Of a stretch of DNA of 64,000 nucleotides, positions 19,406 through 28,414 are shown piece by piece (positions within the stretch are counted from its first letter, which is position 1; every line of letters starts with the position of its first letter). Both the position numbers and the translations under genes were made by a program. The notes beneath the pieces were generated by a model, which did not search any database, had not been told where the DNA came from, and worked only from the letters and a program-made list of their open reading frames with translations. The DNA is from Streptomyces sp. NBC_01335 (GTDB lineage Bacteria > Actinomycetota > Actinomycetes > Streptomycetales > Streptomycetaceae), in NCBI RefSeq assembly GCF_035953295.1, contig NZ_CP108370.1, positions 5,689,001-5,753,000 on the forward strand, read 5' to 3'.

Positions 19406-19941
19406 GCGTCCGCGCCGGGGAGCCCTTCGACACCGGGCGGGCCGTGGCCGAGGTGACGGCGCTGGCGGCGGGGCCCGTACCCCCGGCGGGGCCCACCCTC
19501 GGTGAGGGCGACCCGGTGACGGGGGAGTGGCGGGCCACCACCGGGGAGGGCTTCCGGATCGTCCCGCTCTGGGAGAGCGACGACCTCACCGGCGCGTACG
19601 GGAGCGACTGGACCGACGCGGAGGGTGCAGCCCGGCGGCAACTCGACGCGCTCGTGGCGGAGTTGGATGTCCGGTGGGGGCCGCACAGCCAGGTGGCGAT
19701 GCACCCCGCGCTGTTCCGCCGACAGGCGGGGCTGCCCCTGCCCCCGCTCCACGCGGCCCTGCTCGGTCAGGACTGCTACGGCGACCTCAGCGTCTGGGGT
19801 CCGCTGCCCGGCCGCGAGCGCTGGGTGGGCGTGAGCGTCGGCCACAGCGACGGGGACGCGCCCCTGGTGATGGTCGCGCTGGTCAGCGGGGCGCCCGTCG
19901 TCGAGGCGGACCGGGACGACGCGGACCGGGACGACGGCTGA
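19402..19941 (+). CDS. uncharacterised protein, probable second immunity or accessory protein
   Basis: A 179-residue acidic soluble protein with no family I can name. Visible features are GEGDPVTGEWRAT near residue 30, a central VAELDVRWGPHSQVAMHPALF and a Trp-rich CYGDLSVWGPLPGRERWVGV, ending in a repetitive Asp/Arg tail (DRDDADRDDG). Its GTG start overlaps the stop of the Imm52-like gene by four bases, so the pair is translationally coupled. Small acidic proteins coupled to an immunity gene are often further immunity proteins. That role is inferred from context only. Confidence 0.5.
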   Translation: MSVRAGEPFDTGRAVAEVTALAAGPVPPAGPTLGEGDPVTGEWRATTGEGFRIVPLWESDDLTGAYGSDWTDAEGAARRQLDALVAELDVRWGPHSQVAMHPALFRRQAGLPLPPLHAALLGQDCYGDLSVWGPLPGRERWVGVSVGHSDGDAPLVMVALVSGAPVVEADRDDADRDDG

Positions 19942-20025
19942 CCGGGGGCACGGCTGACCGGACCAACCAGCGGAGCCGGGCCGCCGGCTGACCCGGGCGA
20001 GGCGGACCGGGGCGACGGCTGACCG
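19921..20025 (+). repeat. 24-bp direct repeat copying the end of the preceding gene
   Basis: The 24 bases at 19921-19944, spanning the stop codon of the 19402-19941 gene, recur at 20002-20025 with one substitution, 81 bases downstream. Further GGCTGACC copies lie between them. Confidence 0.7.
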
Positions 20026-20055
20026 CCCGGTACCGGCCCCAGCGCCGGGCCTTCC

Positions 20056-21201
20056 TCACAGCCGGGCCGCCTTCAGCGCCATGTGCAGCAGCAGCCGGTC
20101 CTCGCCGTCGCCCAGGTCGAGGCCGGTGAGCTGCTGGACCCGGGAGAGCCGGTAGTACAGCGTCTGGCGGTGGATGCCCAGTTCGGCCGCCGTCCGGCTC
20201 GCCTGGCCCGCGAGGTCGAGGAAGGTCTCCGCGGTGCGGGCCAGCTCCGCGTGGGCCGGGGCCAGCAGGGCGGCCACCGAGGGGTCGGGTCCTGCGGGGG
20301 TGCGGGGCAGGGCGGTCAGCAGGCGGTACGGGCCGATGCCGGACCACGGGGCGACCGGGCCGAACCGGGGCTCGGCCGCCGCCGCGCGGGCCGCCGACAC
20401 CGCCTCGTGCCAGGCGTCGGTCAGCTCGGCCAGACCCCGGCGCGGTACGGCGACCCCGGCGGTCGCGGCCCCGCCCGCCTCGGCGCGGAGCCGGTCGGCG
20501 GCGGTGTTCGCCGGACCGGGCGTGTCCGGGGAACGGAGCCGTACGAGCGCGGCCAGGCAGAGCGTGTCGGCTCCGGGCGAGGCCACCACGGTGAGCGCCG
20601 CCGCCGAGGGGACCGTACGCGCCGACGGGGTGTCCTCCGCCGTCCACGGGGAGACGCAGACCACCGCGTGCAGCCCGTCGGCGTCGGCGCCCAACGCCTC
20701 CCTGAGCGCGGTCAGCGCCATGTCCCGCTGCCAGCCGTGCCCCGCCGTGAGGGCGGCGCCCAGCTCGCGCGAGAGGTCCGCGCCCGCCCGGGCCTCGTCG
20801 GCGAGGAGCGCCCCGATCCGGTCCGCCACCTCCATGGCCGCCGCCAGCCGTTCGTCGGTCGGGCCCGGTTCGGCGTCCAGCAGCCATACGTACCCCAGCA
20901 CCACGCCCCGGTGGCGGACCGGGAGGCAGATCCGGCTGAGGTGGACCCCGGCCTCCGGGCCCGCGGGAATGCGGACCGGGCCGGTCGCCCGGGTGATGCC
21001 GAACCCCTCGAACCAGGCGCGTACCGCGGGGGTGGAGCGGCGGGTCAGGATCGACCGGGTGCGGACGGGGTCCATGGCGGTGTCGTCGTCGCTGTCGTGC
21101 ACACCGAAGGCGATCAGGCCGAAGTCACGGTTCTCCAGGGTGGCCGGGGCGCTCAGCAGTCCGGAGATCTCGTCGACGAGTTCCTGGTAGTCGCCTTTCA
21201 T
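20056..21201 (-). CDS. PucR/CdaR-family transcriptional regulator of proline catabolism
   Basis: A 381-residue regulator. The N-terminal half has a GAF-like fold with [20 protein letters not shown]. The C-terminus is the PucR helix-turn-helix, [20 protein letters not shown], followed by [20 protein letters not shown]. It is divergently transcribed from proline dehydrogenase and P5C dehydrogenase, the standard position for a PutR-type proline-responsive activator. A perfect palindrome at 21222-21237 lies about 20 bases upstream of its own start and is the likely binding site. ATG 21201 is the most plausible start, although the ribosome site (GAGAATGGCGGG) is weak. Confidence 0.82.
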   Translation of the reverse strand: MKGDYQELVDEISGLLSAPATLENRDFGLIAFGVHDSDDDTAMDPVRTRSILTRRSTPAVRAWFEGFGITRATGPVRIPAGPEAGVHLSRICLPVRHRGVVLGYVWLLDAEPGPTDERLAAAMEVADRIGALLADEARAGADLSRELGAALTAGHGWQRDMALTALREALGADADGLHAVVCVSPWTAEDTPSARTVPSAAALTVVASPGADTLCLAALVRLRSPDTPGPANTAADRLRAEAGGAATAGVAVPRRGLAELTDAWHEAVSAARAAAAEPRFGPVAPWSGIGPYRLLTALPRTPAGPDPSVAALLAPAHAELARTAETFLDLAGQASRTAAELGIHRQTLYYRLSRVQQLTGLDLGDGEDRLLLHMALKAARL

Positions 21202-21221
21202 CCCGCCATTCTCGCATCCGT

Positions 21222-21237
21222 TCAGACATATGTCTGA
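21222..21237. promoter_or_regulatory. perfect 16-bp palindrome, probable operator of the PucR-type regulator
   Basis: TCAGACATATGTCTGA is a perfect palindrome and much richer in A/T than its surroundings. It lies in the 238-bp intergenic region between the regulator and proline dehydrogenase, close to the regulator's start codon. Confidence 0.6.
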
Positions 21238-21439
21238 GGTGGCGAGCACAGATGCGTGACAGCTGTCGATGGCACACGTTCGGTGCAATCCATAGATTTC
21301 ACCGTGGTTCTCCGTGCTGTCATGGTCCGGACCGGTTCGACGGTTTTCGCCCGTACCGGCCCGTACGCGCACAGCCGTCCGCAGCCACTCGTACAGCCGT
21401 CCATGCAGCCGATCATCAGTACTTTCGTGGAGGTGCCCC

Positions 21440-22366
21440 GTGCTGGGTCCCGTGATTCTCGCCGCGTCGCGCAGCGACCGGATGCGCCGGTTCATCTCGG
21501 CCGCACCGGGCACCAAGCAGGTCGTCGACCGTTTCATCGCCGGTGAGAACGTCGACCACGTCCTGCCCGTCGTCCGCGAATCCGTCGACAAGGGCCTGGA
21601 GCTCACCCTCGACGTGGTCGGCGAGGACATCACCACGCCCGCCGAGGCCGCCGCCGCGCGCGACGCCTACCTGGAGCTGGTCGGCCGCCTGAAGGACCTG
21701 GACCTCGGCGCCAAGGCCGAGATGTCCGTCAAGCTCTCGATGTTCGGCCAGGCGCTGGAGAACGGCCACGAGCTGGCCCTCGCGAACGTCCGCCCGGTCG
21801 TCGAGGCCGCCGCCGCCATCGGCACCACCGTCACCCTGGACGCCGAGGACCACACCACCCTCGACTCGATGTTCACCATCCACGAGGAGCTGCGGAAGGA
21901 CTTCCCGCAGACCGGCTGCGTGATCCAGGCGTACCTGTTCCGCACCGAGGACGACGCCCGCCGGCTCGCCGCCGCGGGCAGTCGCGTGCGTATCGTGAAG
22001 GGTGCGTACAAGGAGCCCGCCTCCGTCGCGTACCAGGACAAGGCCGAGATCGACAAGGCGTACGTCCGCATCATGAAGATCCTCATGGAGGGCGACGGCT
22101 ACCCGATGATCGGGTCGCACGACCCGCGTCTCGTCGCCATCGCCCAGGAACTCGGCCGCCAGGCCGGCCGCAAGCTGGACGAGTACGAGTTCCAGATGCT
22201 CTACGGCATCCGCAGCGACGAGCACGTCCGCCTCGCCGCCGAGGGCCACCGGATGCGTGTCTACACCGCGTACGGCACCGACTGGTACGGCTACTTCATG
22301 CGCCGCCTCGCGGAGAAGCCGGCCAACCTCCTCTTCTTCGCGCGCTCCATCCTCACCAAGGGCTGA
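21440..22366 (+). CDS. proline dehydrogenase, monofunctional
   Basis: A 308-residue FAD enzyme oxidising L-proline to pyrroline-5-carboxylate, associated with the membrane respiratory chain. The (beta/alpha)8 PRODH barrel shows the family motifs [45 protein letters not shown] and [14 protein letters not shown], with the proline-contacting Arg pair in [19 protein letters not shown]. The short single-domain form fits actinobacterial PutB-type enzymes. The GTG at 21440 has GGAGG six bases upstream. The gap to the P5C dehydrogenase is 48 bases, so the two form an operon. Confidence 0.93.
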   Translation: MLGPVILAASRSDRMRRFISAAPGTKQVVDRFIAGENVDHVLPVVRESVDKGLELTLDVVGEDITTPAEAAAARDAYLELVGRLKDLDLGAKAEMSVKLSMFGQALENGHELALANVRPVVEAAAAIGTTVTLDAEDHTTLDSMFTIHEELRKDFPQTGCVIQAYLFRTEDDARRLAAAGSRVRIVKGAYKEPASVAYQDKAEIDKAYVRIMKILMEGDGYPMIGSHDPRLVAIAQELGRQAGRKLDEYEFQMLYGIRSDEHVRLAAEGHRMRVYTAYGTDWYGYFMRRLAEKPANLLFFARSILTKG

Positions 22367-22414
22367 GTCCGGCTCCCACCCCCCACCCCGACGAACCAAG
22401 GAGACAAGGCACTC

Positions 22415-24046
22415 ATGGACGCTGTCACCCAGGTCCCCGCGCCGGTCAACGAGCCGGTCCACTCCTACGCCCCGGGTACCCCCGAGCGCGCCCGCCTGGA
22501 GGCGAAGCTCAAGGAGCTCGGCGAGAACCCGATCGACCTCCCGATGACCATCGGTGGCGAGAAGCGGATGGGCGGCGGCGCCCGCGTCGACGTCGTGCAG
22601 CCGCACAACCACCGCGCCGTCATCGGCACCTTCGCCGGTGCCACCGAGCAGGACGCCCAGGACGCGATCGACGCCGCGCTCGCCGCCGCCCCGGCCTGGC
22701 GCGCGATGGCCTTCGACGACCGCGCCGCGATCATCCTGCGCGCCGCCGAGCTGCTCTCCGGCCCGTGGCGCGAGACGATGGCCGCCTCCACGATGCTCGG
22801 CCAGGGCAAGACCGCCCAGCAGGCCGAGATCGACACCCCCTGCGAGCTCGTCGACTTCTGGCGCTTCAACGTGCACTACGCGCGCCAGATCCTCGCCGAG
22901 CAGCCGCCGGCCAACTCCACCGGCGTGTGGAACCGCATGGACCACCGCCCGCTGGAGGGCTTCGTCTACGCGATCACGCCCTTCAACTTCACCGCCATCG
23001 CGGCCAACCTGCCGACCGCCCCGGCGCTCATGGGCAACGTCGTCGTGTGGAAGCCGTCCCCGACGCAGACCCACGCCGCCGTGCTGATGATGCAGCTCCT
23101 GGAAGAGGCCGGCCTGCCCAAGGGCGTCATCAACCTGGTGACCGGCGACGGCATCGCCGTCTCCGAGGTCGCGCTGAACCACCGCGACCTGGCCGGCATC
23201 CACTTCACCGGCTCGACCCCGACCTTCCAGCACCTGTGGAAGACCGTCGGCAACAACATCGCCAACTACCGCACCTACCCGCGGCTCGTCGGCGAGACCG
23301 GTGGCAAGGACTTCGTCGTCGCCCACCCGTCGGCCGACCAGGCCGTACTGAAGACCGCGCTGACCCGCGGCTCCTTCGAGTACCAGGGCCAGAAGTGCTC
23401 CGCGTCCTCGCGTGCGTACGTCCCGGCCTCCATCTGGAACTCCGGCTTCAAGGAGAAGTTCGCGGCCGAGGTCGACGCCATCACCATGGGCGACGTCACC
23501 GACCTGTCGAACTTCATCGGCGCCGTCATCGACGAGCGGTCCTTCGCCAAGAACAAGGCCGCCATCGACCGCGCCGCCGCCGACCCGACCTGCACCATCG
23601 TCGCGGGCGGCAGCTACGACGACTCGGTGGGCTACTTCGTCCGCCCGACCGTCATCGAGTGCACCGACCCGGAGAACGAGGTCTTCACGACCGAGTACTT
23701 CGGCCCGATCCTCGCCGTGCACGTGTACGAGGACGACCAGTACGACGCGATGCTGGACCAGATGGAGTCGGTCTCCGACTACGCCCTGACCGGTTCCGTC
23801 ATCGCCAACGACCGCGCCGCCGCGGCCCACACGATGGAGAAGCTCCGCTACGCGGCGGGCAACTTCTACATCAACGACAAGTCGACCGGTGCCGTCGTCG
23901 GCCAGCAGCCCTTCGGTGGCGGCCGCGCCTCGGGCACCAACGACAAGGCCGGCGCCCCGCAGAACCTCCAGCGCTGGACGCTGACCCGCGCCATCAAGGA
24001 GACGCTGGTCCCGCCGACCGAGTACACCTACCCCCACCAGGGCTGA
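22415..24046 (+). CDS. pruA: L-glutamate gamma-semialdehyde (P5C) dehydrogenase
   Basis: A 543-residue NAD-dependent aldehyde dehydrogenase that converts glutamate semialdehyde to glutamate, completing proline breakdown. Family features in order are FVYAITPFNFTAIAANLP, KPSPTQTHAAVLM, the NAD-binding FTGSTPTFQHL, the general-base Glu in LVGETGGKDFVV, and the catalytic Cys in YQGQKCSASSRAYVP. The C-terminal anchor is QQPFGGGRASGTNDKAG. An AAGGAG at 22399-22404 supports the start. It is coupled with the upstream proline dehydrogenase and ends before two stacked terminators. Confidence 0.95.
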   Translation: MDAVTQVPAPVNEPVHSYAPGTPERARLEAKLKELGENPIDLPMTIGGEKRMGGGARVDVVQPHNHRAVIGTFAGATEQDAQDAIDAALAAAPAWRAMAFDDRAAIILRAAELLSGPWRETMAASTMLGQGKTAQQAEIDTPCELVDFWRFNVHYARQILAEQPPANSTGVWNRMDHRPLEGFVYAITPFNFTAIAANLPTAPALMGNVVVWKPSPTQTHAAVLMMQLLEEAGLPKGVINLVTGDGIAVSEVALNHRDLAGIHFTGSTPTFQHLWKTVGNNIANYRTYPRLVGETGGKDFVVAHPSADQAVLKTALTRGSFEYQGQKCSASSRAYVPASIWNSGFKEKFAAEVDAITMGDVTDLSNFIGAVIDERSFAKNKAAIDRAAADPTCTIVAGGSYDDSVGYFVRPTVIECTDPENEVFTTEYFGPILAVHVYEDDQYDAMLDQMESVSDYALTGSVIANDRAAAAHTMEKLRYAAGNFYINDKSTGAVVGQQPFGGGRASGTNDKAGAPQNLQRWTLTRAIKETLVPPTEYTYPHQG

Positions 24047-24053
24047 CGCCCCC

Positions 24054-24125
24054 GGGGCGCCGCACACCGGCGCCCCGCCCAGAACCCCGCCCCCGTCCGG
24101 CACCCCCCCTGCCGGACGGGGGCGG
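24054..24125 (+). terminator. two consecutive terminator hairpins after pruA
   Basis: The first stem is GGGGCGCCG/CGGCGCCCC (24054-24076). The second is a perfect 16-bp stem, CCGCCCCCGTCCGGCA / TGCCGGACGGGGGCGG (24087-24125). Confidence 0.75.
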
Positions 24126-24193
24126 CCTGCGTCCACCGGCCTGCGCCCACCGGCCTGCGCCCACCGGCCTGCGCCCACCCGCGTGCGTCCACC
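24124..24193. repeat. 14-bp minisatellite, five copies
   Basis: GGCCTGCGCCCACC repeats in units at 24124, 24138, 24152, 24166 and 24180. The first and last units carry substitutions and the middle three are identical. It lies between the pruA terminator and the convergent PPOX gene. Confidence 0.85.
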
Positions 24194-24307
24194 AACGGCC
24201 CCGGCCGCGAACGGGTCGGGTCGCGAACGGGCCGGGACGCACCGCACCCCCCGACCTGTGCGCGGTCAGGGGGTGCGGTGGCAGATGTACGGGTACGGCC
24301 CGTGGCG

Positions 24308-24961
24308 TCAGCCGCGCTGCTCGGGCGCCGCACTCCAGGTGCCGGGCTGCCAGACGCCGGAGCGGCGCAGGGACGCGGGGCAGTGCCGGAATATCTCGTC
24401 GATCTCGACCAGCAGCGCCAGCCGCGGCCGGGCGCCCTTCGCGTCCGCCAGCTCGTCGAAGAACGGCGCGTCCCGCAGGACCCGGGCGCGGCCGTTGACG
24501 CGGAGCACGTCCATCACGCCGGGGATGAAGTAGAGAAGGCCGACGTGCGGGTTCTGCAGGATGTTGCGGAAGCCGTCCGAGCGGCGGTTGCCCGGCAGGT
24601 CCGGCAGCGCGAGGGTGCGCTCGTCCAGCACGAGCGTGAAGCCCGGCTCGCCGCCCTTCGGCGAGGCGTCGCAGTTGCCCGCCGCGTCCGAGGTGGCGAC
24701 CGTGCACAGCGGGGACTGGCCGATGAGCCGGAGGTCCTCCTCCGTCAGTCGGTCGTGGACCTTCTCGATGACGATCGGGTGCGGGGCGCCGAGGAGCTCG
24801 GTCAGTTCCCCGGGGGCGGTGAGCTCGACCCAGCCGTCACGGCCGAGAGGGGCGAGCGGCGCGCGCGGGGCGACGACGCCGGGCGGGACGGAGTCGGACG
24901 GCACGGTGGGGCGCGGATCGGCGGCGGACGGAACGGCGGCGGGCGCTGCGGTGAGGCTCAA
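24308..24961 (-). CDS. pyridoxamine 5'-phosphate oxidase-family flavoprotein (MSMEG_1061-like)
   Basis: A 217-residue protein with the split-barrel FMN-binding fold. The core reads SPLCTVATSDAAGNCDASPKGGEPGFTLVLDERTLALPD, then NRRSDGFRNILQNPHVGLLYFIPG and LRVNGRARVLRD. This order of motifs marks the PPOX-type oxidoreductase/F420-or-FMN family close to mycobacterial MSMEG_1061, whose substrates are mostly unknown. The C-terminus has FRHCPASLRRSGVW. A TTG at 24961 is chosen because AGGAAG lies five bases before it. ATG at 25027 or 25063 is possible but has no ribosome site. It converges on pruA. Confidence 0.72.
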   Translation of the reverse strand: MSLTAAPAAVPSAADPRPTVPSDSVPPGVVAPRAPLAPLGRDGWVELTAPGELTELLGAPHPIVIEKVHDRLTEEDLRLIGQSPLCTVATSDAAGNCDASPKGGEPGFTLVLDERTLALPDLPGNRRSDGFRNILQNPHVGLLYFIPGVMDVLRVNGRARVLRDAPFFDELADAKGARPRLALLVEIDEIFRHCPASLRRSGVWQPGTWSAAPEQRG

Positions 24962-25097
24962 GACGACTTCCTGGCAGGTGACCTGTGGCGATACGCACGG
25001 GCGGAGGTCGCCCTCGCCGGCACGCATGGGTGGCCGGATCCGGACGGTCGGGCCCCGGGCCATTTCGACCCGGACCGGTTTTTTCCGTACACCCTTA

Positions 25098-25116
25098 CGA
25101 TGTTAGGGTCACCTTA
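25098..25116 (+). promoter_or_regulatory. iron box (DmdR/Fur-type operator) upstream of the iron permease operon
   Basis: The sequence CGATGTTAGGGTCACCTTA matches the streptomycete DmdR1 iron-box pattern TTAGGTTAGGCTAACCTAA at 13 of 19 positions. It lies 127 bases before the first permease start, so the operon should be repressed when iron is plentiful. Confidence 0.7.
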
Positions 25117-25242
25117 CTGTAGGCCCTCGGGTGATCTCCTGGCGGGCATTCCCCCTGCGTGGAACCGGATGCCGGCTTCACGCGGAGCCGTTGAGGAGCG
25201 AACGATGCCGGACGCGATACCGGCCACCGCGACAGGTGCCCG

Positions 25243-26313
25243 GTGAACCCGGCCTCCGCCACTCTGCCGACGGCGCGCACCGCCCCGCCGGCCGGTGGTG
25301 TCCGCCGCAAGGGCTCACGCCCCGCACTCGCCGCCGGCCTCGTGGCCGGGCTGGTGGTCCTCGTACTGATCGCCGCGGTCAGCCTCGCCGTCGGATCGGG
25401 GCACGTACCCCTCGCCGACGTGTGGCACGGCCTGGTCAGCCCCGACGACGCCCGGCGCACCGACGTCATCGTCCGGACGGTCCGCATCCCGCGCACCTGC
25501 GCCGGCATCCTCGCCGGTGTCGCCCTCGGCCTCGCCGGAGCGCTCATGCAGGGCGTCACCCGCAACCCCCTGGCCGACCCGGGCCTGCTCGGCGTCAACG
25601 CCGGAGCCTCCGTCTCCGTGGTCCTCGCCATGGGCGTCCTCGGCCTCACCGCCCCCGGGCAGTACATCTGGTTCGGCTTCGGCGGCGCACTGCTCGCCGC
25701 CCTCTTCGTCTACGGCGTCGGCTCGATCGGCAGGGAGGGCGCCACCCCGGTCAAACTGGCGCTCGCCGGAGCCGCCACCACCGCCTTCCTCGGCTCACTC
25801 ACCACCGCGCTGCTGCTGACCGACAGCAAGACCTTCGACCAGTTCCGCTTCTGGCAGGTCGGCTCGCTCTCCGGCCGGGAGACCGACGCGCTCTGGCAGG
25901 TACTGCCGTTCATCGTGGTCGGCACCCTCCTCGCCCTCGCCCTCGGCCCCCAGCTCAACGCCCTCGCCCTCGGCGACGACGTGGCCCGCGGCCTCGGCCA
26001 GCGGGTCGGCCTGGCCCGCGCCACCGCCGCCGTCGCCGTGGTCCTGCTCTGCGGCGCGGCCACCGCGATCGCCGGGCCCATCGGGTTCGTCGGGCTGGTC
26101 GTCCCGCACGCCGCCCGGCTCATCACCGGCCCCGACAACCGCTGGGTCCTCGCCTACAGCGCGGTCCTCGCCCCGATCCTGCTGCTCGTCGCCGACATCG
26201 TCGGCCGCCTCGTCGCCCGCCCCGCCGAGGTGCAGGTCGGCATCGTCACCGCCGTCATCGGGTGCATCCCCTTCGTGATCCTGGTGCGCCGCAGGAAGCT
26301 GGTGGAACTGTGA
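25243..26313 (+). CDS. iron-siderophore ABC transporter, FecCD-family permease 1
   Basis: A 356-residue inner-membrane permease with about nine to ten helices. FecCD hallmarks are TVRIPRTCAGILAGVALGLAGALMQGVTRNPLADPGLLGVNAGAS near residues 75-125, and GFVGLVVPHAARLITGPDNR, the loop contacting the ATPase. It forms a heterodimeric channel with the next gene product, taking ferric-siderophores from the substrate-binding lipoprotein. The GTG at 25243 opens the operon. Its stop codon overlaps the next start (GTGA), so the two permeases are made in equal amounts. The iron box upstream points to iron-dependent repression. Confidence 0.9.
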   Translation: MNPASATLPTARTAPPAGGVRRKGSRPALAAGLVAGLVVLVLIAAVSLAVGSGHVPLADVWHGLVSPDDARRTDVIVRTVRIPRTCAGILAGVALGLAGALMQGVTRNPLADPGLLGVNAGASVSVVLAMGVLGLTAPGQYIWFGFGGALLAALFVYGVGSIGREGATPVKLALAGAATTAFLGSLTTALLLTDSKTFDQFRFWQVGSLSGRETDALWQVLPFIVVGTLLALALGPQLNALALGDDVARGLGQRVGLARATAAVAVVLLCGAATAIAGPIGFVGLVVPHAARLITGPDNRWVLAYSAVLAPILLLVADIVGRLVARPAEVQVGIVTAVIGCIPFVILVRRRKLVEL

Positions 26314-27413
26314 CCGCCCCCGCCACCACCGCGCCCTCCGGTGAAGCCGTCGCCGGGGCCTTCGCCGTACGCGAGGTCGTCCGGGTCCGCCGCAACGGCC
26401 GCGCCCGCTACCTCCTGGTCTGCACGGTCCTCGCCGTCGCCACCGTCGCCGCCCTGTGCGGTTCGCTGGCGTACGGGGACATGGCGGTGCCGCTCTCCGA
26501 CGTGTTCGCCGCCCTCACCGGGCGGGCCGACGCCGCGACCTGGTTCATCGTCGGCGAGCTGCGGATGCCCCGCGCCCTGATGGCCGTCCTGGTCGGGATC
26601 GCCTTCGGGCTCTCCGGCGCGGTCTTCCAGAGCCTGCTGCGCAACCCGCTGGCCAGCCCCGACGTCATCGGCATCAGCTCCGGTGCCTCCGTCGCCGCGG
26701 TCCTCGCCTCCTCGCTCTTCGCGGTCAGCGGGGTCCTTCTCTCCCTGTTCGCGCTCGCCGGAGCCCTGCTCACCGCCGCGCTGATCTACGCGCTCGCCTG
26801 GCGGCGCGGAGTGAGCGGCGCCCGGCTCGTCCTCGTCGGCATCGGGATCGGCGCCGGGCTGTCCAGCGTGATCTCGTACCTGATGACCCGCTCCGAGGTC
26901 ACCGAGGCGCAGTCGGCGCTGCTCTGGCTCACCGGCAGCCTCAACGGCCGCTCCTGGGACCTGCTGCGACCCCTGGCCTGGGCGCTCGTGGTGCTGCTGC
27001 CCCTGCTCTTCCTGGCCGCCCGGCAGCTGCCCGTACTCCAGCTCGGCAACGACACCGCCGCCGGCCTGGGCGCCCGCACCGAGCGGGGCCGGCTCCAGCT
27101 GCTCTGCTGCGCCGTCGCGCTGGCCGGGGTGGCGACCGCCGCCGCCGGACCGGTCGGGTTCGTCGCCTTCGTCTCCGCGCCCGTCGCCCGCCGGCTGGCC
27201 CCCGGGCGCGGCGCCTCACTGGTCGCCTCCGGGCTGACCGGGGCGCTGCTGGTGCTGGTCGCCGACTTCGCCGCACAGCACGCACTGGACCTCGTCGACC
27301 TGCCGATGGGCGCCTCCGGGCAGCTCCCCGTCGGCGTCGTCACCAGCATGATCGGCGCCCCGTACCTGATGTGGCTGCTGATCCGCGCCAACCGTTCGGG
27401 ACAGGGCGGATGA
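26310..27413 (+). CDS. iron-siderophore ABC transporter, FecCD-family permease 2
   Basis: A 367-residue second permease subunit. After a ~40-residue cytoplasmic tail it shows ELRMPRALMAVLVGIAFGLSGAVFQSLLRNPLASPDVIGISSGAS, the FecCD signature, and a C-terminal GFVAFVSAPVARRLAPG loop for ATPase coupling. Its GTG start overlaps the stop of permease 1. The ATPase gene follows after 70 bases. It shares the family with permease 1 but is divergent in sequence, as expected for a heterodimer. Confidence 0.9.
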   Translation: MTAPATTAPSGEAVAGAFAVREVVRVRRNGRARYLLVCTVLAVATVAALCGSLAYGDMAVPLSDVFAALTGRADAATWFIVGELRMPRALMAVLVGIAFGLSGAVFQSLLRNPLASPDVIGISSGASVAAVLASSLFAVSGVLLSLFALAGALLTAALIYALAWRRGVSGARLVLVGIGIGAGLSSVISYLMTRSEVTEAQSALLWLTGSLNGRSWDLLRPLAWALVVLLPLLFLAARQLPVLQLGNDTAAGLGARTERGRLQLLCCAVALAGVATAAAGPVGFVAFVSAPVARRLAPGRGASLVASGLTGALLVLVADFAAQHALDLVDLPMGASGQLPVGVVTSMIGAPYLMWLLIRANRSGQGG

Positions 27414-27483
27414 CCCGCCCGCGTCCGGCCTCGCACGCAGGTCCGGCAAGGGCCGGCAACGACCAGAAGGAGGGGAGTGCCGC

Positions 27484-28314
27484 ATGAGCGCGGAACACAG
27501 CCTGGGAGCGCGCGGACTGCGCCTCGGATACGGCAGCCGGGACATCGTCAAGGACCTCGATCTCGACATCCCGCCGGGCGGCGTGACGATGATCGTGGGC
27601 CCCAACGCCTGCGGCAAGTCCACCCTGCTGCGCTCCCTCGCCCGGCTGCTCGCCCCCTCGGCGGGCACGGTCCTGCTGGACGGCAAGGACATCCGGTCGA
27701 TGCCGACCAAGGCGGTCGCCGGAATCCTCGGCATCCTCCCGCAGACCCCGGTGGCCCCCGAGGGCATCACCGTCGCCGACCTGGTCGGCCGGGGCCGCTA
27801 CCCGCGCCAGGGCTGGCTGCGCTCCTGGACCGCCGAGGACGACGCGGCGGTCGCCGAGGCGCTCGTCGCCACCGACGTGCTGGAACTCGCCGAACGCCCG
27901 GTCGACGAGCTCTCCGGCGGCCAGCGCCAGCGTGTCTGGATCGCCATGGCGATCGCCCAGCACACCGACGTGCTACTGCTCGACGAGCCGACCACCTATC
28001 TCGACATCAGCCACCAGCTGGACGTCCTCGACCTGCTCACCGACATCAACCGGGAGCGCGGGGTGACCATGGTCGCCGTGCTGCACGACCTGAACCTCGC
28101 CTGCCGGTACGCCGATCACCTGGTCGCGATGAAGGACGGCCGGATCGTCGCCGAGGGCCGCCCCACCGAGATCGTGACCCAGGAACTGGTCACCGAGGTC
28201 TTCGGGATGCGCTGCTCGGTCGTCCCCGACCCGGCCTCCGGCACCCCGATGATCGTGCCGATCGGCCGCCACCACGTGCCGGACGCGGCGCGCGAGGACG
28301 TACCCGTCGCCTGA
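27484..28314 (+). CDS. iron-siderophore ABC transporter, ATP-binding subunit
   Basis: A 276-residue FepC/FecE-type ATPase that powers siderophore import. Motifs: Walker A GPNACGKST (Ala replaces the usual Gly in GPNGCGKST), Q-loop ILPQTPVAPEG, signature LSGGQRQRVWIAMAIAQ, Walker B LLLDEPTTYLD and switch His in AVLHDLNLA. A strong ribosome site GAAGGAGGGGAG precedes the ATG. It completes the permease operon. The substrate-binding protein follows but has its own iron box. Confidence 0.92.
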   Translation: MSAEHSLGARGLRLGYGSRDIVKDLDLDIPPGGVTMIVGPNACGKSTLLRSLARLLAPSAGTVLLDGKDIRSMPTKAVAGILGILPQTPVAPEGITVADLVGRGRYPRQGWLRSWTAEDDAAVAEALVATDVLELAERPVDELSGGQRQRVWIAMAIAQHTDVLLLDEPTTYLDISHQLDVLDLLTDINRERGVTMVAVLHDLNLACRYADHLVAMKDGRIVAEGRPTEIVTQELVTEVFGMRCSVVPDPASGTPMIVPIGRHHVPDAAREDVPVA

Positions 28315-28395
28315 GGGGCGCTTCGGTCTCTGGGGTTCAACCCGCCCCGAATCAGAGGGAATTGCACTTTTGGGGCCCCCTGCGCGATACGTGAA

Positions 28396-28414
28396 TAAGG
28401 TTAGGCTAACCTCA
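28396..28414 (+). promoter_or_regulatory. near-consensus iron box touching the start codon of the siderophore-binding lipoprotein
   Basis: TAAGGTTAGGCTAACCTCA agrees with the consensus TTAGGTTAGGCTAACCTAA at 17 of 19 positions. Its last base is the A of the first ATG (28414), so bound repressor would cover the initiation region. Confidence 0.85.

Noticed and set aside
24124..24193. Regularly spaced repeats resembling a small CRISPR array.
   Set aside because: The 14-bp units are directly contiguous with no unique spacers, and no cas genes are present.
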